A DNA stretch of 64,000 nt from Xanthobacteraceae bacterium. GTDB lineage: Bacteria; Pseudomonadota; Alphaproteobacteria; Rhizobiales; Xanthobacteraceae. The stretch is taken from positions 185,416 to 249,415 of the forward strand of contig JALHLQ010000002.1 of assembly GCA_022844485.1 (NCBI GenBank), read 5' to 3'. Under the pieces are notes generated by a model. The model had not been told where the DNA came from. It saw only the letters and a program-made list of their open reading frames with translations, and did no database searches. Position numbers and translations under genes: made by a program. Below, piece after piece: positions 10,366 through 19,178 of this stretch (position 1 is the first letter of the stretch; each line of letters opens with the position of its first letter).

Positions 10366-11400
10366 TCAACTTGCGTCGGGGCTTTCGCGGCCGCGCGAGG
10401 GTTCGCGCCGTCGGAGAAGATCGCCGGCAAGGTCGGAGATCGAAGGAGGGGGCAGGGCCAAGAAGGGGAGCGGCCGGGCGACTTCAATCGCGGCCAAGCC
10501 TAACCGAGCGGTGAGCAGCCCGTTGAGCACGCCCTCGCCAAGGCGCGCGGACAGCCTCGCGGCCACCCCGTGTCCGACGACCTGCTGAACCAGGCTGTCG
10601 CCGACGGCCATCCCACCGGTGACAGCAAGGTGGGCAATGACGTGCCGGATCAGGCGGATCATCCCGAGTGCTCCGGGACGCCCGCCATAGAGATCGGCCA
10701 AGCGGCGGATGAGCATCACAGCGGTGATGAACACGAAGACGATGTCGACCGCGGCGCGGGGACTCACGGCGGTCACGACGGACACGCGTTTTGCCGCGCC
10801 GGTCACGAGGCGCCGCGCTTGTGCGTCAAGCAAAGGCAGAAGTTCGCGTTCCGCAACCCGCAGGAGATCGCGTCCGTCGATGATCTCCTCGAGATGCGCG
10901 CTCAGCTCCGCGCGCCCGCGTGCGAGCGCGGCTTTGCTTTGCAGGATGGCCAGCAGTTCATGCACGACCTCGCGCGCCTCGTCCCGGTCGTCACCCGCGA
11001 TGGCATCCTGGGCGCGCGCGCGCACCTGTTCGACGGCACGAAGCCGCGCGAGGCCGATCGCTTCACGGGCCACGATCACGAGCAGAGCGATCGCAGCAAG
11101 AATTGCAAGCGCGAGACCGATGGAGCCGAGCCAGGGCGCCCGAACGTATAGATCCTCGATGAGCTGCGTGATGGCGAGGCCGAGTGCGAGCGAGACGAGG
11201 CCGCCCAGCGCCGACCAGAACAGCGCTGCCCAAGGCCAGCGCGGTTTTCGCGGTGGCGGCTCCGGCATGTTTACTGGCAAGATTTCGGTTTCCGGCTCTG
11301 GCCGGACGACGATGCGAGTTCGAGCGGTCTGATCCTGGATCCCGACGGTCACTCCGGGATCATCGAGCCGGAAGGTCGCCGGTTTGCGGACTTTCGTCAT
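10366..11400 (-). CDS. ycjF: YcjF family membrane protein (DUF697)
   Basis: The 344-residue inner-membrane protein has a proline-rich cytosolic N-terminus of about 65 residues and two adjacent hydrophobic segments near residues 55-110. A helical region and a hydrophobic C-terminal DUF697 region follow, with motifs AAVDIVFVFITAVMLIRRLA and GALGMIRLIRHVIAHL. This is the TIGR01620/YcjF arrangement. It overlaps ycjX by four bases (ATGA), so translation is probably coupled. The pair is stress-linked in enterobacteria; function remains undefined. Confidence 0.88.
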   Translation of the reverse strand: MTKVRKPATFRLDDPGVTVGIQDQTARTRIVVRPEPETEILPVNMPEPPPRKPRWPWAALFWSALGGLVSLALGLAITQLIEDLYVRAPWLGSIGLALAILAAIALLVIVAREAIGLARLRAVEQVRARAQDAIAGDDRDEAREVVHELLAILQSKAALARGRAELSAHLEEIIDGRDLLRVAERELLPLLDAQARRLVTGAAKRVSVVTAVSPRAAVDIVFVFITAVMLIRRLADLYGGRPGALGMIRLIRHVIAHLAVTGGMAVGDSLVQQVVGHGVAARLSARLGEGVLNGLLTARLGLAAIEVARPLPFLALPPPSISDLAGDLLRRREPSRGRESPDAS

Positions 11401-12875
11401 GCGAGCCTGTCTCCGATCAAGAACTGCAGCGCCCGATCGAGCCGGATATGGGGCAGGGCGAGCGTACCCGTTTCCGTGCGCTCGAGCGCGGGCGGGCGAA
11501 AGCGAATGAAGCGAAAATCGGCATCGGCCAAGCCTGAACGCTGCAAGGTCTTGTATCCTGCCTCGTCCGCAACGAAGAGTTGGTCCGGAAGCTCCGGGAG
11601 GTCGCCGGGGAAAACCGCAATCTCGGTCTTGCCGTCAAATGTCTCCCCGCCAGCCGTCTCGCCAGCAAGCGGCGTTCCAATGATCGAGGGCAGCGTGTCG
11701 CGCCCGCGGGCGACGCGGGCTTCACGCGTCGCCCGCACGGCCGCGAGCGCGACGACATCGACGCGCGCGCCGGCGAACTCCGCGCGCTTGATCGCGTGCT
11801 CCGTCATGCGCGCGAGGATGCGTTCCAGACGATCGTGGCTGGTGTGATGCAGATGGTCGGCCTTTGTCGCCGCAAACAGGATTCTGTCGATGCGCGGACG
11901 GACAAGGGCGCTGGCCCAGGTCCAACGGCCGGTGCGGAAACAGCCGAGAATGTCCGCGAGCGCAGCCTCGAGATCGCGCACGGCCGCAGGGCCCGCGTTG
12001 AGGGCAGCCAGCGCGTCCACAAGCACCACCTGGCGGTCCAGGCGCGCGAAGTGATCGCGAAAGAACGGGCGCACAATCACATCCTTATAGGCTTCGAACC
12101 GCCGCTCCATCATCGCCCAAAGCGATCCGCCAGGAGCGGACCCATCCGACGGAAGCTCCAACGGCGCGAAGGTAAGGGCGGGAGAGCCGGCGAGATCACC
12201 CGGCATCAGGAAGCGGCCGGGCGGAAGCAGGCTCATCGCATAACGCTCGCCGCGCGCAGCTTGAAGATAGGCCGTGAACAAGTTTGCGGAGCGCATCGCC
12301 TGCTGTTCATCGGCGGGCGCTTTGGGGCGCAACGTGGACAGATAGGAATGCCAGTCGCGAGCAAGCTCGGCGCGCGGCGGCTTGCGGGACAGATTGACCG
12401 TCGCAGCCGACCACTGCGAATAGTCCATCCCCAAGAGCGGCAGATCGAGGAGCCATTCGCCGGGATAGTCGACGATGTCGACGGTGAGCGTTCTTTCGCG
12501 CCCCGATCCGCGCGCCGACTGATAATCGATGACGAGGCGAAGCTCGCTGATCTGGCGCGTCGATTGCGGCCAAACGCGCTGTTCGATCAGAGCGCGCAGA
12601 TGCGGTTCATAATCGAAACGCGGAACGGCATCGTCGGGCTGCGGCTCCAGCCGCGCGCGGGCGATGCGCCCGTTCGCCATCGCGTCGAAGACCGGCAGGC
12701 GGCCCCCGTGCATGAGACTGTGCACAAGCCCCGTGATGAACACCGTCTTCCCGGCGCCGGACAGGCCGGTCACCCCGAGGCGAACCGTGGGCTTGAAAAG
12801 TCCGCCGCCGAACTCGATCAGCGCGCGCGCGGTCTGACGGGCTTCTTCGGTGATCAGGGCGAGGGTTGACGCCAT
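11397..12875 (-). CDS. ycjX: YcjX family P-loop GTPase-like protein
   Basis: The 492-residue protein contains the Walker A motif GLSGAGKT at residues 37-44 and a Walker-B-like VDIVDYPGEWLLDL. The C-terminal part carries the family segment RIDRILFAATKADHLHHTSH, with TKAD resembling the guanine-specificity NKxD. Length and motifs match the YcjX/DUF463 family. It is the first gene of a two-gene unit with ycjF. Confidence 0.92.
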   Translation of the reverse strand: MASTLALITEEARQTARALIEFGGGLFKPTVRLGVTGLSGAGKTVFITGLVHSLMHGGRLPVFDAMANGRIARARLEPQPDDAVPRFDYEPHLRALIEQRVWPQSTRQISELRLVIDYQSARGSGRERTLTVDIVDYPGEWLLDLPLLGMDYSQWSAATVNLSRKPPRAELARDWHSYLSTLRPKAPADEQQAMRSANLFTAYLQAARGERYAMSLLPPGRFLMPGDLAGSPALTFAPLELPSDGSAPGGSLWAMMERRFEAYKDVIVRPFFRDHFARLDRQVVLVDALAALNAGPAAVRDLEAALADILGCFRTGRWTWASALVRPRIDRILFAATKADHLHHTSHDRLERILARMTEHAIKRAEFAGARVDVVALAAVRATREARVARGRDTLPSIIGTPLAGETAGGETFDGKTEIAVFPGDLPELPDQLFVADEAGYKTLQRSGLADADFRFIRFRPPALERTETGTLALPHIRLDRALQFLIGDRLA

Positions 12876-12959
12876 TCCGGCCGGGTCGTGTCAGGAGCAA
12901 GTCTCAACTCCTGACATATGTCGAACTGCCGGTGTCCGCAAACGGCGCTCGGCCAAGCA

Positions 12960-13886
12960 TCACGTCTGCGTCAGGGCCAGTCTTTGGTAGCGGAACAGCC
13001 GCATCGTCATCATGCGATCAAGCTTGCGGTGAAGATCGCCGATACTCAATGCCTTCGCTTTCCGGCTCTTTGACGCGAAGAACAGCGTACGGTTGGCTTT
13101 CGCCTCCTGCGGAAAGAGACGCGAGGCAATCAGCCTCGGAGAGGCGAGCAGAGCCTTCATGAACCGGCTCGCATCGCCGAGTCCAAAGAAGTGCGGGAGA
13201 TAATATTCGGACGCTTTGAGCGGACGGCCGATCAAGGTTTCGATCGCGTCCACATCCCGCTTGAGCATTTCAGCCGCCATGACGGCCGACAGATAGGGAT
13301 CGCAACGCAAGTCGAGGATGCGCTCGCGGCTGGCATCATCTTCCACCAGAGGCTTGCCACCAGCCCTGGCGATCTTTTCGGCTTCGGCCTCCAAACCGTG
13401 GTTCGGCCCGAACTCGCGCACCACCTCCAGCCAGGTCCGCTTGATGAACTGGAACAGTCCTTCGGCCGAGGATGTCGGCGCCTTGGCACTCGGCGACAGG
13501 CTCGACTCCTTGTCGGCAAGCGCCGTCAGATAGACCGGATCGACGCCGACGACGGATGCGGCCCGGGTGATTTCCCCGATGATGTCTTCGCGCGTCGGCG
13601 CCTTAGATCGCGAGCTTTGGCTGCACGTCACAGCGCTGTCGCCGAAGGATTTTTGATCGGTTCTTTCGACGCTCGCCTTCGCTTCAGGCGCGGAGGCGGT
13701 GCAGAAAACGCAGACAAACAAGGCGCTCAGGCAGATTGCCACGCACTTGAATGGTTTCTTGTTGATCGTCCAATTCGAGCTTGGGTTGAAGGGAGAACCG
13801 GATTGAAGAACTTTGCAGAGTGCGTGCCGGTCACAACGCGCCATCGTCAGCTCCGCCGCGGGCGGAGCACTTGTTTCATGTAGCAT
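12960..13886 (-). CDS. Secreted lytic transglycosylase (SLT-like)
   Basis: The 308-residue protein has a hydrophobic segment CVAICLSALFVCVFCTASAP near residues 47-66, probably a signal or anchor, preceded by an unusually long 42-residue N-terminus. The catalytic region begins AASVVGVDPVYLTALADKES, where the final Glu of the KES motif is the expected catalytic acid. SAEGLFQFIKRTWLEVV, the Q-F/T-W signature, follows, then YYLPHFFGLGDASRF. It would cleave peptidoglycan. The start is uncertain because no Met lies just before the hydrophobic segment. It might serve flagellar assembly, since FlgJ here lacks a muramidase domain, but the 3-kb distance gives no direct link. Confidence 0.82.
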   Translation of the reverse strand: MLHETSAPPAAELTMARCDRHALCKVLQSGSPFNPSSNWTINKKPFKCVAICLSALFVCVFCTASAPEAKASVERTDQKSFGDSAVTCSQSSRSKAPTREDIIGEITRAASVVGVDPVYLTALADKESSLSPSAKAPTSSAEGLFQFIKRTWLEVVREFGPNHGLEAEAEKIARAGGKPLVEDDASRERILDLRCDPYLSAVMAAEMLKRDVDAIETLIGRPLKASEYYLPHFFGLGDASRFMKALLASPRLIASRLFPQEAKANRTLFFASKSRKAKALSIGDLHRKLDRMMTMRLFRYQRLALTQT

Positions 13887-14007
13887 GCAGTCCCCTTGCT
13901 TTGCCGCTCTTGTAGGCAGCTCCTGCGAGGGGGCGATATTTTACCAATATGTGGCGAGGATGAGACCTTTGTTGATCCGCAATAATCGTTCAAAGAGGCA
14001 GCCCGCC

Positions 14008-14535
14008 CTAGTCCAACTCTCCCGCTAGCGATTGCGGCGTGACGAACCGGTCAAGCCGTCCACTTTGCGGATGCAGCTTTCTCCAATGGTCGAACGCAAA
14101 GTCGATCACGACGAGCCCTGCGGTCGGGTACTTTTCATTCAACTGCTGACGCGCTTCGATCTCGCCGGTTGCAATGATGAGTTCGGCGAAATCCTGAAGT
14201 CCCGGATTGTGTCCAATCAGCAGCAAGGAATGACCGGCTGGATCGGCCTCGCGAATCACTTCAAGAAGTTCATCGGACCCGGCGCCGTAGAGACGGTCGT
14301 CGATCGCGACATCCGGTTTGCGATTAAAGGACGGCAAGACAAGTTCGAGCGTTTGGCGCGTGCGCAGGGCAGGCGAACATAGAACGAGGTCGGGCTCGAG
14401 CGCGTGACGTGCCATATAGGCGCCGATCTTGGGCGCCGCGTTGCGGCCGCGCGGCGCAAGCGGGCGTTCTCGGTCGGCCAGGTCGCCGCGTGACCAGTCG
14501 GACTTTGCGTGGCGTAGCAGCATGAGACGGCGCAT
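14008..14535 (-). CDS. SixA-like histidine phosphatase
   Basis: The protein of about 175 residues begins MRRLMLLRHAKSDWS, in which RHA carries the phospho-accepting His of the phosphoglycerate mutase/histidine phosphatase fold. Further motifs are CSPALRTRQT and LLIGHNPGLQDFAE, supplying the second catalytic His. SixA proteins dephosphorylate Hpt domains or other small phospho-compounds. An Hpt gene lies at 1224-1613, but nothing shows they act together. The ATG at 14553 is an alternative start six codons upstream. Confidence 0.88.
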   Translation of the reverse strand: MRRLMLLRHAKSDWSRGDLADRERPLAPRGRNAAPKIGAYMARHALEPDLVLCSPALRTRQTLELVLPSFNRKPDVAIDDRLYGAGSDELLEVIREADPAGHSLLLIGHNPGLQDFAELIIATGEIEARQQLNEKYPTAGLVVIDFAFDHWRKLHPQSGRLDRFVTPQSLAGELD

Positions 14536-14622
14536 GAGACTCTTGCTTTCCATCGTCGATTTTGGGACCGGAGGAGTCTAGCATGCCCGCGAACGAGATG
14601 AGCCCGAGCGGGCGGGAGCGGG

Positions 14623-16095
14623 ATGAGGGAAGATAACAAGAACAGTCCGTTGGCGAGCTGGTATGCCACAACGGCCGTGCCGGCACCGGAACGCGCCGCG
14701 CTCACCTATGACCAGGATGTCGATGTGTGCATCGTCGGTGGCGGTCTCGCCGGCCTTACGACGGCGCGCGAGCTGGCGCGACGTGGCTGGTCGGTGGTTC
14801 TCGTCGAGGCGGAGCGGATCGGCTGGGGCGCTTCGGGTCGAAACGGCGGTGTGGTTTCGCCCGGGTTCGCCGAGCGCTGGCCGCGCATTGTCGAGCGGGT
14901 GGGGTTGGCGCGGGCGAAGACGCTATGGGCGCTTTCGGCCGAGGGCGTCGACTATGTTTCGCGCGCGATCCGCGAAATGGAAATCCCCGGAGTCGTGCCC
15001 CAGTCAGGGGCGCTGCAAGTCCGGCGCTACGATGCCGGCACCCAGCCTGCGGCGGAAGCCGAAGCGATGAGCGACATGCTCGGCATCGAGCTCGAATTCT
15101 GGCCCACGGAACGGGTGCGAGAGGTGCTCCGCACGGACACCTACTACCAGGGCATCTACCAGCCGGGCGCGTTTCACATTCATCCGCTCAATTACGCCAT
15201 TGGCCTTGCCGCCGCGGCAGAGGCCGCCGGGGCGCGGATCTTCGAAGGCACCTGCGCGATCGGTCTGGACCCGGTGGGCGTGCGCAAGGTGATCGAAACC
15301 CCGAAGGCGCGTGTTCGTTCGGCCCATGTCGTGCTGGCTGGCGGGCCGCATCTGGGCTCGCTTTTTCCCTATGTGGGCGGCACGGTCCTGCCGGTCGCAA
15401 CCCGTATCGCGGCGACCATCCCGCTGGGCGAACGGATCAGCGAGGCGATTGGCACACGGGCGGCCGTCTCCGACACGCGACGCGCCGGACATTATTTCCG
15501 GGTCGTTGGCGACCGGCTGCTTTGGGGCGGGGGAATCAGTGCGCGAACGACGCCGCCCCGAAACCTGGCCAAGATGATGCAGAGCGACCTCGCCCGCGTA
15601 TTCCCGCAGCTGCGCGACGTCGAGATGGAGCACGCCTGGACCGGGGTGATGGCCTATGCCGTCCATAAGATGCCCCAGCTCGGCGAGATCGCGCCGGGCG
15701 TCTGGCTTGCGAGCGCGTTCGGCGGACACGGCCTCAATACAACGGCCATGGCCGGAGAGATGCTGGCCCGCGCGATCGTCGAGGGAGACGATCGATGGCG
15801 GCTATTCTCGCCTTATGAACTCGTCTGGGCGGGCGGGCCGGCCGGGCGGGTCGCGGCGCAGATCGCATTCTGGTCGATGCAGGCGCGCGACGCCGGAGCG
15901 GAGCGCTATTTTCGGTTGCGCGAACGGCTGAAGCGCCGCGGCGATGCGCGCGCGGTGAAGCGAGCCGAGATCGAGGCGCTTCGCGAACGGAAAGCCGCGC
16001 AACGTCGGGAGGTTGCGGAAAAACGCAGACAGGCGGAAAGCCAGCAACAGGCGGCCGAACTGGAAGCTGTCAACGGCTCTCCCGGCGCGCCATGA
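14623..16095 (+). CDS. FAD-dependent oxidoreductase, DAO family
   Basis: The 490-residue protein has an FAD-binding motif VCIVGGGLAGLTTARELARR and the downstream GWGASGRNGGVVSPG typical of amine oxidases/gamma-glutamylputrescine oxidase-like DAO enzymes. The C-terminal FAD-binding region is LASAFGGHGLNTTAMAGEML. Beyond residue ~435 a charged helical tail rich in Arg, Glu, Lys and Gln is appended, which is unusual for the family. The last 26 bases overlap the convergent moxR gene. The substrate is a primary or secondary amine by analogy only. Confidence 0.85.
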   Translation: MREDNKNSPLASWYATTAVPAPERAALTYDQDVDVCIVGGGLAGLTTARELARRGWSVVLVEAERIGWGASGRNGGVVSPGFAERWPRIVERVGLARAKTLWALSAEGVDYVSRAIREMEIPGVVPQSGALQVRRYDAGTQPAAEAEAMSDMLGIELEFWPTERVREVLRTDTYYQGIYQPGAFHIHPLNYAIGLAAAAEAAGARIFEGTCAIGLDPVGVRKVIETPKARVRSAHVVLAGGPHLGSLFPYVGGTVLPVATRIAATIPLGERISEAIGTRAAVSDTRRAGHYFRVVGDRLLWGGGISARTTPPRNLAKMMQSDLARVFPQLRDVEMEHAWTGVMAYAVHKMPQLGEIAPGVWLASAFGGHGLNTTAMAGEMLARAIVEGDDRWRLFSPYELVWAGGPAGRVAAQIAFWSMQARDAGAERYFRLRERLKRRGDARAVKRAEIEALRERKAAQRREVAEKRRQAESQQQAAELEAVNGSPGAP

Positions 16096-16915
16096 AGGCC
16101 AGCCGCTCGAACAGATGCACGTCCTGCTCGTTCTTGAGCAGCGCGCCGTGGAGCGGCGGAATGAGCTTCTTCGGGTCGCGCTCGCGCAGGAGCTCGGGTC
16201 CGATGTCCTCGACCATCAACAGCTTCAGCCAATCGAGGAGCTCGGAGGTGGACGGCTTCTTCTTGAGTCCCGGCACGTCGCGGATTTCGTAGAAGAGCCG
16301 CAGCGCCTCCGCAACCAGCCGCTGCTTGATGCCCGGGAAGTGCACCTCGACGATCGCGCGCATTGTGTCGTTGTCGGGAAAACGGATGTAGTGGAAGAAG
16401 CAGCGGCGCAGGAAGGCGTCGGGCAATTCCTTCTCATTGTTCGAGGTGATGATGACGATCGGCCGCCGGCGCGCCTTGATCGTCTCGCCGGTCTCATACA
16501 CGAAGAACTCCATGCGATCGAGCTCCAGCAACAGATCGTTGGGAAACTCGATGTCCGCCTTGTCGATCTCGTCGATGAGCAGCACGGGCCGCTCATCCGA
16601 GACGAAGGCATCCCACAACTTGCCGCGCTTGATGTAGTTGCGAATATCCCGCACGCGCTCGTCGCCGAGCTGGCTGTCGCGCAGTCGCGACACGGCGTCG
16701 TATTCGTAGAGACCCTGCAACGCCTTGGTGGTCGATTTGACGTGCCATTCAATCAGCGGCGCGCCGACCGATTTTGCGATTTCCAAGGCCAGCACCGTCT
16801 TGCCAGTGCCCGGCTCGCCCTTCACAAGCAGCGGCCGCTCGAGCGTGATCGCCGCGTTGACCGCGACCTTGAGATCGTCGGTCGCGACGTAACCGCTCGT
16901 CCCTTCAAACCGCAT
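16070..16915 (-). CDS. MoxR-type AAA+ ATPase
   Basis: The 281-residue protein has Walker A GEPGTGKT at residues 33-40, Walker B VLLIDEID at 111-118, and a sensor-1 region VIITSNNEKELPDAFLRRC. It contains the MoxR-type lid helices. It is the normal partner of CoxE-like VWA proteins such as that at 6828-8003, although nine kilobases and several genes intervene. The ATG lies immediately beside a CtrA-type box at 16916-16930, so the box could overlap its promoter or serve the divergent flgE operon. Confidence 0.9.
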   Translation of the reverse strand: MRFEGTSGYVATDDLKVAVNAAITLERPLLVKGEPGTGKTVLALEIAKSVGAPLIEWHVKSTTKALQGLYEYDAVSRLRDSQLGDERVRDIRNYIKRGKLWDAFVSDERPVLLIDEIDKADIEFPNDLLLELDRMEFFVYETGETIKARRRPIVIITSNNEKELPDAFLRRCFFHYIRFPDNDTMRAIVEVHFPGIKQRLVAEALRLFYEIRDVPGLKKKPSTSELLDWLKLLMVEDIGPELLRERDPKKLIPPLHGALLKNEQDVHLFERLAFMARRESR

Positions 16916-16930
16916 TTAACCCTCCGTTAA
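16916..16930. promoter_or_regulatory. CtrA-type box TTAA-N7-TTAA between moxR and flgE
   Basis: TTAA at 16916-16919 and 16927-16930 flank exactly seven bases. It abuts the moxR start codon and is 227 bases upstream of flgE. Confidence 0.6.
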
Positions 16931-17074
16931 TCTTGCGGCGGACCATAGGGACGGGCCAGGTGACGGGCAAGGAGCCGGGCAACATTTGCCGCTGCCGGCC
17001 GATCCTGCCGCGCCGGCGCGGGATGCCTCCTGCCGAATATCTTATAACCTGTTGATATGTATGTCTTTTTCTTT

Positions 17075-17090
17075 TGGCATGCGGCTTGCG
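17075..17090 (+). promoter_or_regulatory. Sigma-54 promoter of flgE
   Basis: TTGGCATGCGGCTTGC contains GG at 17076-17077 and GC at 17088-17089 with exactly ten bases between, close to the sigma-54 consensus TGGCACG-N4-TTGC. It is about 67 bases before the flgE start. Caulobacter flgE is also sigma-54 dependent. Confidence 0.7.
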
Positions 17091-17156
17091 ATGAACTTCG
17101 TGAGCGCGGCCGGAAGGCGTCCGGATTCCGCAGGAACCTAAGGGCCGGAGGAGTTC

Positions 17157-19145
17157 ATGGGTATTTTCGGTGCAATGACGACGGCGGTGGCCGGGCTGCG
17201 TGCGCAGTCCTTCGCGCTTGAAAACATCTCGGGCAACATCGCGAATTCGCAGACGACGGCCTTCAAGCGCATCGACACGGCGTTTCAGGACCTGATCCCT
17301 GACCTGCCGCCCTCGAAGCAACTGGCCGGCAGCGTGATCGCCACCTCGCGCGCCACCAATTCGGTTCAGGGCGACATCCAGAACGCCTCGATCGGCACCT
17401 TCATGGCGATCAACGGCGACGGCTTCTACGTTGTGCAAAAACCGTCGAATTTCGTGGCCAGTCAGCCGGTGTTTTCCGGCTCCGAGCTGTACACGCGCCG
17501 CGGCGATTTCCAGACCGACAAGAACGGATATCTGGTCAACGGCGCGGGCTATTACCTGATGGGCATCCCGGTCGATCCGACCACTGGAAACCTGGTCGGC
17601 AGCGTGCCGACCCTTCTGCAATTCCAGAACAACTTCATCCCGGCGCAGGCCACGAACCAGATCGAATACCGCGCCAATCTGGCAAGCTATCCGCTCACGC
17701 CGACGGCGGATCCCACGGTCCCGCAATCCGAGCTGCTCAATCCGGCCGCCTTCCAGGCGAATCCGGTCGCCGGACCGCCGCAGCCCGCCCGCATCACCGG
17801 ATTCGGCGCATCCATCCTGCCTGACGCGCCCGCGGTCGCGACGGGGACGACCGTTCTGCCCGGCGCGCTCGTGAATACGGGCAACGTCACCATCAACGGC
17901 ACGGTCGTGAACCTGCTTGCGGGTCAAACGCCGGCGCAGGTCGTCACCGCCATCAACACGGCTGCGCCTCCGGGCGTGACCGCATCGCTGAACGGATTGG
18001 GCAATCTCGTCCTCACCAGCGCCAATGCCGACACCAATATCGCGATCACCGCCGGCACGCCCGCGGTCCTGACCGAAATCGGCGTTGCGATCGGCACGAC
18101 GAACGCGACCAATCTCCTGACCCAAAGCGCTGCATCCGCAGGGCAGACGCTGACGGTCACGGTCGGCGTGAATCCGACGCTGACCATTACCTTCGGAACA
18201 GGCGGCGCCCAGGTCTCGACGCTGGCGGAACTGAACGCGGCTTTGGCGACGCTCGTGGGCGGCACGGCGTCGGCGAACGCCGCCAACGGCAACACCACGA
18301 TCATCGCGGGCAACATGACGGATCAGATCGTGGTCGGCGGCACCGCGACGGCCTCGAACTTCGGCATCCAGACGCTTCTGGCTCTGCCCGCGAACGGCAC
18401 CGTGGTCGGCAACGACCTGACCACGTTCGTCAACCAGTCGATCGGCGGCGGCGCGGTCACGGCCTACGACATTGCCGGCGCACCCGTGAACATCCAGCTC
18501 CGATGGGCGAAAATCCAAAGCTCCGCCTATGGCGGGACCGACACCTGGAATCTCTTCTATCAGGAGAACTCGGCCGCCACGGGCACGCAGGTGGCCTGGC
18601 GCAATGCCGGGATCAACTACACCTTCGCCCCGAACGGCCAGATGAGCCCGCTGGTCGCGACGTTGACGCTGAACAACATGACCGTCAACGGGGTCAATAT
18701 GGGCAACGTCCAAATGGTCCACGGCCCCGGCGGGATTACCCAGTTCTCCGATCCGAACGGCACCGTGAAGGTCAACCTTCTCCAGCAGAACGGCTATCCC
18801 GCCGGCAATCTCCAGTCGATCGCCGTCAGCGACAAGGGCCGTATCGTCGGCAGCTACTCCAACGGCCGCACCATCGATCTTGCCGAAATCACGCTGGCGG
18901 AATTCAACGGTCCCGACAAGCTGAAGCGACTGGACGGCGGCGCGTTCGAATCGACCGACGAATCCGGTCTTCCGATCTACGGCGCATCCGGAAGGATCGT
19001 GGCCAGCTCGCTCGAGGGATCGAACACCGACATCGCCGACGAGTTCACGAAGCTGATCGTCACGCAGCAGGCCTATTCGGCCAATACCCGCATCATCACG
19101 ACCAGCAATCAGATGGTGCAGGATCTCTTGAACATGATCCGGTAG
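17157..19145 (+). CDS. flgE: Flagellar hook protein FlgE
   Basis: The 662-residue protein opens MGIFGAMTTAVAGLRAQSFA with the ENISGNIANSQTTAFKR rod/hook N-terminal motif. It ends with EFTKLIVTQQAYSANTRIIT and a terminal LNMIR, the D0 helices of hook proteins. Length far exceeds the usual ~400 residues because of an internal insertion. Residues about 213-409 form a Thr/Ala/Gly-rich module homologous to one in FlgL downstream. GGAGGAG precedes the start. It heads the flgE-flgK-flgL operon and polymerises outside the cell after export. Confidence 0.95.
   Translation: MGIFGAMTTAVAGLRAQSFALENISGNIANSQTTAFKRIDTAFQDLIPDLPPSKQLAGSVIATSRATNSVQGDIQNASIGTFMAINGDGFYVVQKPSNFVASQPVFSGSELYTRRGDFQTDKNGYLVNGAGYYLMGIPVDPTTGNLVGSVPTLLQFQNNFIPAQATNQIEYRANLASYPLTPTADPTVPQSELLNPAAFQANPVAGPPQPARITGFGASILPDAPAVATGTTVLPGALVNTGNVTINGTVVNLLAGQTPAQVVTAINTAAPPGVTASLNGLGNLVLTSANADTNIAITAGTPAVLTEIGVAIGTTNATNLLTQSAASAGQTLTVTVGVNPTLTITFGTGGAQVSTLAELNAALATLVGGTASANAANGNTTIIAGNMTDQIVVGGTATASNFGIQTLLALPANGTVVGNDLTTFVNQSIGGGAVTAYDIAGAPVNIQLRWAKIQSSAYGGTDTWNLFYQENSAATGTQVAWRNAGINYTFAPNGQMSPLVATLTLNNMTVNGVNMGNVQMVHGPGGITQFSDPNGTVKVNLLQQNGYPAGNLQSIAVSDKGRIVGSYSNGRTIDLAEITLAEFNGPDKLKRLDGGAFESTDESGLPIYGASGRIVASSLEGSNTDIADEFTKLIVTQQAYSANTRIITTSNQMVQDLLNMIR
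17793..18385 (+). repeat. Hook-type variable module, FlgE copy
   Basis: This segment of about 197 codons in flgE is homologous to codons 194-389 of flgL. Shared anchors are LTSxNADTxIxI, AGQTLTVTxGxNPTLTxTFG, VSTLAELNAAL, VGGTAS and VVGGTAxAxxFGIQ. It resembles a Flagellin_IN-type module extended by a second beta unit. Confidence 0.75.
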
Positions 19146-19178
19146 TCGCCGGATCGCGCGCGGCGTTGAGGACAGGTC

